From the NCBI GenBank assembly GCA_965644295.1, contig CBFFRP010000234.1, positions 62,001 to 126,000 on the forward strand: a stretch of 64,000 bases of DNA. The letters are read 5' to 3'. This DNA comes from Paraphysomonas bandaiensis (taxonomy: Eukaryota > Chrysophyceae). Below, piece after piece: positions 34,412 through 43,182 of this stretch. The stretch's first letter is position 1; each line of letters opens with the position of its first letter. The position numbers were made by a program, and so were the translations under genes. Below the pieces are notes generated by a model. It had not been told where the DNA came from. It saw only the letters and a list, made by a program, of their open reading frames with translations, and did no database searches.

Positions 34412-35383
34412 ATGGCTGACAAGGGTCCTATAATATGTATCAGTGATCTTCACGGCAACTTAGATTTACTTAGACGAGCCATATCTAAAGGGCTGGATCT
34501 TGCGGGGCGGTGTGACCTAGAAGTAATATTGCTGGGAGACTATTGTGATAATGGTTTGCAAGTAGTAGAACTGCTTGAATATCTTTCCAAAGAGAAGTGG
34601 AAAGACGATTTTCCTGGTGTGACTCTTCGTGGTATTCTTGGAAATCATGACATGGCATGTTTACTGGCACTGAATCCAGGAGAATTTGGAGCTGATCCTA
34701 ACTTTATACGTCGGGGAAAAAACAGATGGGAGATGTGGAGCCAAAGATTTTGGACGCCAGGGGGAGAGACAGCGCATCAGTATGGATCCACCACTCAAGA
34801 AGAATTTCTTGTTGCCTTTCCATCGTCGCATCGTAATTTTCTTCGCTCACTCCCGTGGTACATAGAGAGTGATCAGTACATATTTGTCCATGCAGGACTC
34901 CGTAAGGCATCAGAAGAATCAGTGGAGTCTCAACTGAAGTATTTGTCGGCTAGGAACTTGAGTGACATGTCAGGCCACACGTACGGCGGTGGCAACTACG
35001 GTATTCCAGATCAGCTGGCGCACAAAGGTTGGTGCCGTGATAATGACCCAGAGTGGAAAGCAGTCGTTGTGACGGGTCATAATAAGTATGTTCATTATAG
35101 TGAAGACACCGGGGATTCACACCACTTTGTTTCATCACATCGCATCGGATTCCACTCCTGTGCATGCTCCATTTTAATGAATTCTTCGCTTCCACTTCAT
35201 GCTGCTTTATTACCACGAGGACCAAAAGGAAGTACTGTGTGGGACTACCCACCAATAATGTTTTCAGTACGTTACGACTTGCCTCCTTCTATAACAACGC
35301 GTCATATGCCAGGTCTAGACGATACTTCCACAGATAGTGTGGACAACATTCGTCAGAGAAAGCACCATTCAAAGTCTAGTTAA
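34412..35383 (+). CDS. Calcineurin-like (PPP-type) metallophosphoesterase
   Basis: Single exon, 323 aa, with ATG at 34412 and stop at 35381. The metal-binding motifs are in order: ISDLHGN (D-x-H), LLGDYCDNG (GD-x-x-D), GILGNHDM (GNHD), FVHAGLR (VHAG-like) and VVTGHNKY (GH). This is the signature of the PPP/bis(5'-nucleosyl)-tetraphosphatase (ApaH, Shewanella-like) side of the calcineurin-like superfamily. The C-terminal 40 residues are hydrophilic and lack a membrane span. The substrate cannot be read from sequence. It has no intron, unlike most genes here, which may hint at a bacterial-type origin or merely at intron loss. Confidence 0.9.
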   Translation: MADKGPIICISDLHGNLDLLRRAISKGLDLAGRCDLEVILLGDYCDNGLQVVELLEYLSKEKWKDDFPGVTLRGILGNHDMACLLALNPGEFGADPNFIRRGKNRWEMWSQRFWTPGGETAHQYGSTTQEEFLVAFPSSHRNFLRSLPWYIESDQYIFVHAGLRKASEESVESQLKYLSARNLSDMSGHTYGGGNYGIPDQLAHKGWCRDNDPEWKAVVVTGHNKYVHYSEDTGDSHHFVSSHRIGFHSCACSILMNSSLPLHAALLPRGPKGSTVWDYPPIMFSVRYDLPPSITTRHMPGLDDTSTDSVDNIRQRKHHSKSS

Positions 35384-35914
35384 ATAGAATATATTTGTTG
35401 TTATATGAATTGATGGAATAATCTTCAATTGCCCTGGTCACTTTTACCACAAGCAGTAGAACTACGCGACTATAGTCCACATCCGTAACATTTCTTGACC
35501 AATCTAATTTCATTCCACTGCAGGAGGGTAAGCCGCTATCTAGAAAGTTTCAATTACAGTGTTTTTTGTTGTTAGGTGTAGATAAACGAGACGGTACACA
35601 GATTTTGATTTCGAATTGCTTGTTTACAGCATTTTTGGATGTATTTGACCCTAATAAGCGGTCACTCATATTTGTATGTGGACATTACTTCCGAGTCTTT
35701 GTACCTTGAATTGTTCGATCGTCTAGCTTAAATTGTTGGTAAATAATCAACTAAGCATAGAATGCGGAGAATATATGGAAAGTCACGAATTTCCTTGTCA
35801 CTAGATGTACAAATGTCGTGACATCAATTGTTAACCTGTTGTGTACATCAACATATGAAATTGTTAAGTTTTAAGGCCATGACCCGTTCCTGTACTCACT
35901 TGTTAAATACTATA

Positions 35915-35971
35915 GTACTGGTAACTTTGGTGTTTGTGGCGACGCACAAGCAATTCTCGTAGCGTTAAATT
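35915..35971 (+). repeat. Dispersed repeat, copy B
   Basis: It shares the GACGCACAAGC and CGTAGCGTTAAAT core with copies at 6913-6978 and 39924-39992. About 30 bases downstream comes TTTTAACGTCTATTGCTAA, which also occurs near 62381 and, inverted, near 39828. Confidence 0.7.
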
Positions 35972-36052
35972 GTCCATCGTGCTACTAAGCTGGTGCAGAG
36001 TTTTAACGTCTATTGCTAATAGTAAGACTTTCAGTAGAGGAGAAGCAAAGCA

Positions 36053-36200
36053 ACCATATGCTGTCTGTTTGGCTGCATCACGTATAGCGTATAGCATTTT
36101 GAAGGCATGACAATGCTCTATGACTACCATATGCTGTCTGTTTGGCTGCATCACGTATAGCGTATAGCATTTTGAAGGCATGACAATGCTCTATGACTAC
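36053..36200. repeat. 73-bp tandem duplication
   Basis: The unit starting ACCATATGCTGTCTG at 36053 recurs at 36126 with no visible difference through TCTATGACTAC. Identical copies point to a recent duplication. Confidence 0.9.
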
Positions 36201-37244
36201 GCGGTAAAATATTCTATCAAGAGTAGATTGAGAAAAACGTATTATTTCTATTTTGTATTGACTATTTGTTAACTGGCACAAAATTTTGTCGACATTCGTA
36301 TGTTCCGATCACTCAGAATCTACTCAATGCCTTCGCACTATTAGAAACGGCGGTTCCTTCTCGTTTTCAGCATTTGACGTTCAAAATATGTCGTGCTCAA
36401 ATGGCTACAGTCTATTGTATTGTATTATCCAAACCATGGCTTCAGAAAATCAGGAAAGGGCTTCACATCATATCATTCTAACCTCACAGTGAAGTACTCT
36501 ATAGAGAAAATTCACATTTCCATCCGAAGCATTATGACGCAGTAAAGCTTGAAGTGTGTTCAGAAGGACACCAATTTCGGTCAGAAGCGGTATATCAAAC
36601 GGAAATAACGGAACCATAACACAGAGACAACAGAGAACTGGTAGTGAGCTCGTTGAAGTGTAATACCTATAAATACAGAATGCGGAATCAAATAATATAA
36701 CAGCAATAAAGTTAGCTCAGAGGTCAGTGGTCAGTGTAGCCCTGACCGACTCGAGTCTTCACATCATCAACAAGCGCCGCACAGGACGGATATATAACAT
36801 CCACACTGACATCTACTAGCTCTCATATCTAGATATCATAAGACACAACACGAACGCAAAATACAGTAGAATACACGCAAAATACAATGGCAATGCTGTC
36901 CTTCACATATTCCACCCCACGAATTTAAACAACTTGAAGGCAGAGGTGAAGTCGATCGGTGTCCAATCAGCTCCCGGCAGTAGCGTGAAAGTGAGTGATG
37001 TCAGCAGTGCGATGCAGTGTTTGTAGTAATGGTGTATGATGCGTGAATAGGCATATATAAGCGATGAATATCTCAGTTTACGAGTAGCCTCATATGGCGG
37101 GTGGAATGGACCGTATATTGCACACTCTACGGTAAAAGTTATTGGTATTGGCTCTAGTCTGTAGCCACGTTAACTGATGTGATGTCAGTGAGAGCGGACT
37201 GCCGATAAAGCCGCATGTGATGCGTGATTGCATGAACTCGGGCT

Positions 37245-38968
37245 ATGGCTACAACAGGAATGGTAACTGGGCGTTGTGCTGGTTTATCTGCCTATAACCC
37301 CCTTGCAGGAGGAGGGTATGATCCCGATGAAGTCTTTAAGTGTATGTTATACTGTGATCTGTGTGAGGTTGCAGCGGGAGTGCTGCCTGCTGATGTTAAG
37401 GTACTTATATGTCACATCACTCTTCATATCATAACAATCGCTTTTAAAATAGACTAAGCACAACATAAGACTGAAAGGACCCATTGTACTGCAGGTGTGA
37501 AGTGAATTTAACTGATCATACGCTATCATTCTGATGTATCTTGACTCTGCCAGGTCGAAGAGGTTATCAATATTAGTGCTAATAGAGAGAACAGGACTTC
37601 TGATGGACCTAATCGTATGCTGAAGCTATTACTCACTGATGGGTTACAACGGGTGGGGTATTTATTTTGACGTGCTTGCTTACCTAATATTTTTTATTGG
37701 TAGGTTGTCGCGCTGGAGTACCGATCAACAGCTTGTCTGTCTGCCTCCATGCCCCGAGGAACTAAGGTAATACTCTTTTGCTCACACTAGTTAAATTATG
37801 ATTATTTGGACAGCTTTGTGTGTCTGACGTGCTGGTGCGAAGAGGCGTTTTAATGCTGGACCCGTATAATGTGCTGCTGTTGGGGGGCGCGGTGCCTAAA
37901 GACAATTCTACAGTTGAGAATACCACGGCCGTCTCTAAACCGGACGGCACAGCACCGGAAAACATTAGTAACCGTGCAACAGGACAACCCTTCCAGCAGA
38001 CTGATTCTACTCTAGCACCCACGGTAATCATGTCACCCCGACATTCAGGTCCCACTTCATTTAATAATCCTGCAACCCACCCATTTGTATCCCATACATC
38101 ACACGACGCAATGGCATCACGAGCACCTGTTTATGGAAGCAGTGAAGTGGAAAGGCCCCGGCAGTCAGAAGGACACAAACCATTAAATGACATGGCAGCA
38201 AGAACGCCAATAACTTCTTCGGATGGGCTAGGAGAATCCCATTCAGCAGTAGACACTTCCATAAATACATTTAAAAGAGCAGCGCCAGTTCCCTCACCTG
38301 GTACGATGTTGACGGCACTATCGTCTACGATTCATACGTCGTCAAATACAGTGTCTGCTCGTCAATCTGTACACACAACGGAAAATGAAGTGACAGCTCT
38401 TTCGTCAGCAGGCCAGCCATTACCCAGGACGGCAAGAATGCGGCACTCAGAACAATATGATTTTGGTGATACTAATGCAGCCAATCTAGATTTATCTAGT
38501 GATGCCGTAACAACGACTGAATCAGCCAATGTTTCCGACTCTGCGCAGTACAGTTGTACGAAGAATGCTGAATCTAAATCTGCAAGCCACCGCGTCCGTG
38601 GTGACTGGGGGCAGGATAACAGTAGCTTTGATTATGGTTTCGATATCGATCATACGGAAGCATCAAGGAAACCCACTGAAGAGAATCGTATGCGTGTCAG
38701 AGACTTTTTTTCTGGAGGCCTGGTGGAATTGAGTGCTGATGAGCCTTCTCCATTTGTATCACCTCCATCCTCACCAATAGTGTATGATATTTCTGAATCT
38801 CAATCTCCTTCCAGTGCCATCCCTCCCTCATCCATCAATAAGACTCATGTTAGCACCGTCGTGGCAACTGGTGAGCCGTCAGTTTGCAAAGACAGCATAC
38901 ATGACGACGATCAGGACTCCCTCGTACCGACCCCTCCGGACTTGTCAGACTCAGATATGGAATTATAG
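37245..38968 (+). CDS. RMI1: RMI1-like RecQ-mediated genome instability protein
   Basis: Exons 37245-37400, 37554-37652, 37704-37766 and 37814-38968 give 490 aa; introns are 153, 51 and 47 nt. The spliced N-terminal region reads VEEVINISANRENRTSDGPN, MLKLLLTDGLQRVVALEYRS, MPRGTK and VRRGVLMLDPYNVLLLGG. This is the OB-fold of RMI1, the scaffold that joins BLM/Sgs1 helicase and topoisomerase III in double-Holliday-junction dissolution. The rest (about 130-490) is S/T-rich and disordered, ending in an acidic tail (TPPDLSDSDMEL). The first intron is longer than the local norm. Confidence 0.85.
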
Positions 38969-39216
38969 GAGTAGTTAATTTTCCACCGTAGGTTTTATAT
39001 TGCCTGTAAATAGGTAGCTCAGGTGTAGTATTTGTGTCTAGTGAACCATATGTGTAATTCTTAAGTATATATGTTCTGATTTTTGTCACACTGGAGATTT
39101 TATCGATACAATAATTTTAGTTACTTTCTGCAGTCCCCTGCAATCACAATGAGATCTTGACAACATGAAATATGGTGGTGGTATAGAGGAATACTTCTAT
39201 CCTGAGACTAGTAAAT

Positions 39217-39329
39217 CAGCGCCTGGTAAACAGTAAACATTAATTATTTTCAGTTTTAGTAATAGATATGCAGTATAATTGCGGATAACTGGGCACACAT
39301 AGTGGGCCATTAACGGTTTCCAAGCCCTG
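39217..39329. mobile_element. hAT-like MITE, diverged copy 2 (113 bp)
   Basis: The ends CAGCGCCTGGTAAAC and GGTTTCCAAGCCCTG match the termini of the copies at 28468 and 50950 with several changes. The flanks TAGTAAAT and TAGCATTT are only partly alike, as expected of an older insertion. Confidence 0.6.
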
Positions 39330-39923
39330 TAGCATTTATTACAGATATAGTACAATGAAATAGTATATAATTGTTCGGGGATCTATTATTCAACCTCTAG
39401 TCAATTTGGTGTAATTTCCTGGTCACACCAAAATTGGTGTAAAAGTCTAGTCAAGTAGTTGAAAACCTAGTCATTTAATAATTCATATTTTCTGTTTACA
39501 ATGACTAGGTTTAATCATTTATTACTTTGACTAAGTATATACACCAAAAATAGTGTGACTCGAAAATTACATCAATATGAGTAGGTTGAATAATATTTCC
39601 TAATTGTTTGTAGAAGGACTATAAATATAGTACTATGTGTTATACTCATGAAAATAATTTTGGTGCTATAATTTAGTTCATACAAATACTTTCATTGAAG
39701 CTGTGCGTTCAAAAGTTATTTTCTATTGTTTACAGGTTTTGTTGTTATTATATTGAAGATTGAAGTATCTACCTACTGTTATTAGTGGCCAGCTTAAAAA
39801 TATGAGTAGTGAATGTCTGATTATTTAGCAATAGGCGTTGAGACCTTGCATCAATTAGTGGCTAGAAGAATGCTAGTCATACTAGTTAGACCACTACCCG
39901 TAACTAATCAATACAAACTCTTT

Positions 39924-39992
39924 TATCCTACTATTTAACGCTACGAAAGCTGCTTGTGCGTCGCCGCAAGCACCAAGGTGCAACCACTTCCG
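39924..39992 (-). repeat. Dispersed repeat, copy C (inverted)
   Basis: Its reverse complement aligns with 6913-6978 over the whole length, sharing AGTGGTTGC, GACGCACAAG and CGTAGCGTTAAATAGTAGGA. It lies next to the GC-rich segment at 40040. Confidence 0.75.
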
Positions 39993-40039
39993 TTCTTTTT
40001 GTGTGATATGAAATTCGCCTTTATCGTGTGTCCGTGGAC

Positions 40040-40525
40040 TCACCGGCGCTTTTGATCTGGGGGTCTCCCTTTGGGATGGGTCTCCATTGGTTTTGGAGGG
40101 GGCTCAGCATTCTGAATTAGGGTCCTGAGTGCACCTAGTTCCAGATGTGTGGGTTGGGAGTGGTGGGGATTGTTGGGAGGAGGAGTTGGGTTTGTAGTAT
40201 GTGTTACTGTGCTCCTGTGGGGCCGCGGGTGTAGATAGAGTTGTCGAAGCCGTCGGCGTTGTGGAGGTCTGGGCAGTCCAGTGCTCTGTCGGGTAGGACC
40301 TGTGAGGTGTGCACGTGTGTCTGGAGTCGGATACGCTGTGGGGGGTCTTCGTTGGACCCCTAGTAGTCGAAGGACTCTCGGACGTTGTCTTGACTGACTG
40401 CGTTTCGGACGGGGTCTCGGGAGTAGCCTGGGCGGCCTTTTGGACATGGTGATATAGCGACAACCGCGATCCTGTAACATAAGCTTCGCTGCAGTGTAAA
40501 GCGGTTGCAGGAGATTAATAACCAC
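40040..40525 (-). other. GC-rich open segment, possible transposon-derived coding fragment
   Basis: Two overlapping minus-strand frames stay open over 360-486 bases. One is rich in R and P, the other in T, S and P (for example TTSESPSTTRGPTKTPHSVS). Base composition is much more GC-rich than the flanks and changes abruptly at both ends. No homology is recognisable. The borders near 40030 and 40480 and the neighbouring dispersed repeat suggest a piece of a mobile element. Confidence 0.35.
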
Positions 40526-41080
40526 TGTTTCTAGGTTCCGTAGACTGTGAGCCGTCAGGTGGTTGTGTATGTCATCTCCGAAGACCGTTTCCAGTTGGGC
40601 TGCTGTGCTTAAAAATATGAAATATGCATTACGCAGCCAGATATCTTCACAAAAATCAACTCTGTGGTCAATATCTTAAAAGCGAAATTTCCGGTCACCA
40701 AACATATCAGATATTCCGTCCTTTGTTTTGAGAAACCAAATCAATGAGTTGATGATCAGTTTCTTAAAAGCTTGCTGGCAACGTGTATTTAGGTGTCAAC
40801 ATTAACTTCGCACTCCATGTGTTTAATGGAAGCAAATTGATTCAATATACATTGCCCGATTAAGCCATAATTTCTTGTGACATGAAATTTAGGTTCTGCT
40901 CGTAGTTTAGCTCTTTCATTTAGTTAACTTCTAGTTTAACAGAAAATCAAGATGAAGAAGGGAGATTTCAAGCGACTTCAAGAATTATGCAAACTATGGA
41001 ATTCTGTAGCGTATATTATTTACATATTTTCAACATATAGGACAGTAAAACAGGCTCCAAGATGTGTAAAACATTACTTT

Positions 41081-42768
41081 CTAATTTTCAAACCTCTGTT
41101 GAAACAACTGGTATAGGTCCTCCAGTTTATCAAGAGTCACATCTTGCGCTTTCTTTATCTGTTTCAACTCTTCCTCCAATGCCTCTATATGTGCATGCAT
41201 CTGGGTGTATGACAGTTGACTTTCTTGTATCGGACAAGTGGCAGGACTAGGAGCTGGAGAAACGTGTTCTTTCCGCCTATCTATGGCTTTTTCGATCAAT
41301 CGGTTCTCCGCCTCCGATGGTGCATTTGATCTTAGTCGAGACAATGCACTGACCTATAGAAGTCCCCATTAATAGGAATACATTGTGGAATAGCATTCTT
41401 ACATTACTTTTCTGACTTCCCCATTCCATATCAAAGATCCTGTTAAGCGTGGACGAAAAGTTCTTGAAAGTATTGTCGCGATAATCGTCGTACCACACAC
41501 TTATGCGTTGTTGCAGATCATCCAATGAACTGTACAGAGAGTTGTTACAGAAATACTAATATACGCAGTACCAACGCACGCTGCATCAACACTCATTGCA
41601 AAATCGATTGCATCAGTCCAGTTGTCGAAAATGGGACCGGGGTACCCCACCCACACTACATCAAAAATAACTACGTTTATGAGGAAAACATTGCACGAAC
41701 TCACTGTTGAGAAAATCCGAGTGAGAAGGAGGACGAACTATCAGAGGTATCGAACCCATTTCCATAGCCTGCATTGTACAAATCTGATCAACCTAATCAC
41801 CAAGAAAATAGATATCACACCTCGTAGTGCCGAAACGTTTCAGGGCTATTTCCAGCTGGACAAGGGGTAAACACGGTTTCAGAAAGCTTCTCTATATACT
41901 GTTCGAATGTATAACTGTGACCATCTCTGCCGTCAAGATCGTACACAGCTTGACATGCTTTATCTCCGAGAGCTATATGAGATTCGGAAGTTATTATTCG
42001 CAAAAATTCGTCTCGCTCATAATTGAACACAGACGGTCCACCATTATCCTCTGCATACTGAATGCGCCCCGCAAAAACGCACCACCTAGGCCGTTGAGAT
42101 GACGGTATCATTGAATGGGCGGCATTATATAAACGTAATTCCCGAGGACGCAGAGAGAGGAGCGGAACGTACTGGGAAACAGATGCAAACGGTTCGAAGT
42201 AGTAGTTACGGAACACATGCTGATAATTACTATACACAGAGGGGAGGTGAGATGCATGGCATGTGTTTCCATCAGTGCGAAGGCCGAATGATCTGTTAAG
42301 GTTCCACGGCTGCTCGTGGTTCATGTGGAAAATTGTAGCTCTAGTGTGGCCCAGATAGTACCTTGCTGCACTTAAAAGGCATATATCGTACAACAGAACC
42401 TGATCTTGAATTAACACAAACAAAGTCTTCCTGGGTACATGTTTCAATGCATCTCTAAAGAGATCATGACGACGAGGAATCCCACTGAGTATAACATGCA
42501 CACTCTGCGTGTCTCTGGTGAGTTCTAGCATGTATTCTAAGTATATCTTGAAATACGGATCCAGCTCATGATCGAATGTTGTCCATAGAATAACGATCTT
42601 ATTCATAAGATCAGCCGCTTCAAACACTTCTTGTGCGTACTCAGCAGACTCTGCGATGAAATAGAGTTCAGTTGGATCAAATTTCATTCGAAAGTTATCA
42701 AACATAGTGGAGGAGTAGCTCACAGGGGCTAGAGATGCGAGAAGAACTACAAGCAGGTGGGGTGTCAT
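41081..42768 (-). CDS. Exostosin-type (GT47-like) glycosyltransferase
   Basis: Exons 42768-41821, 41768-41705, 41655-41580, 41529-41403 and 41353-41081 give 495 aa; introns are 52, 49, 50 and 49 nt, all GT-AG. The N terminus is a signal peptide or signal anchor (MTPHLLVVLLASLAPVSYSS). The C-terminal half carries the exostosin motif order: WCVFAGRIQYAE, TFEQYIEKLSETVFTPCPAG, NSPETFRHYEAMEMGSIPLI, then WTDAIDF. In exostosin domains the (R/S)xR..EA...G.IPVI segment forms part of the nucleotide-sugar site. A predicted coiled coil (HIEALEEELKQIKKAQDVTL) ends the protein, which is unusual. It likely acts in the secretory pathway. It is divergent to the fusion gene at 43183. Confidence 0.85.
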
Positions 42769-43182
42769 GCTCTATGGTTAATAGAGGGGGTTATGGTGAT
42801 GTTATGTGTGGATGCCGCCTGGTGATGGAAGAAGCAAGTATCGCTCACGCAAGATATATACTGAGGCTGTATACACCAGTACACAGTGTGTCGTCCAGTA
42901 CTGAACTGTACACCAGCACACACCGCATTGTACTTATGTACCTATCATATTTGTATGCAGCCGTACATGTTACACAGATCACAGATCGAGTACAGTGGAT
43001 GTCCATTGAAGGTGTATACATACCTATACAACAGTAGCGTAGTGCTCTGCATGTACATGGACACCATTAACACGCACTCTCTCTCTATACATACATACAT
43101 ACTGCACATATATATCACCCTCTATCCTCCCCCTCCCCCTATCACTATCACCCTCTATCCTCCTCATGCCATACCCCTCCCT
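42769..43182. promoter_or_regulatory. Divergent upstream region with ACAC/CATACA simple sequence
   Basis: A 414-base gap lies between two head-to-head starts and is rich in short CA, CATA and CCCCCT runs. The frame of the downstream gene happens to stay open through part of it, but the composition there (repeats of L, Y, H, T, P) is not protein-like. Confidence 0.4.

Larger units (their letters stand above)
35384..37244. other. Intergenic spacer with repeats
   Basis: It contains a dispersed-repeat copy (35915-35971) and a 73-bp tandem duplication (36053-36200). No supported gene. The open frames in 35903-36281 arise from the duplication. Confidence 0.5.
38969..41080. other. Repeat-rich intergenic spacer
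   Basis: It contains a diverged hAT-like MITE (39217-39329), a dispersed-repeat copy (39924-39992) and a GC-rich open segment (40040-40525). No intact gene is recognised. Confidence 0.5.

Noticed and set aside
36078-36281. Small minus-strand proteins with repeated Ala-Lys-Gln-Thr-Ala-Tyr-Gly segments
   Set aside because: Generated by the 73-bp tandem duplication; no homology recognised.
42886-43182. N-terminal extension of the fusion protein by about 99 residues
   Set aside because: It begins at a non-ATG codon, its composition is simple-sequence derived, and the SAMTOR-like part begins just after the ATG at 43183.
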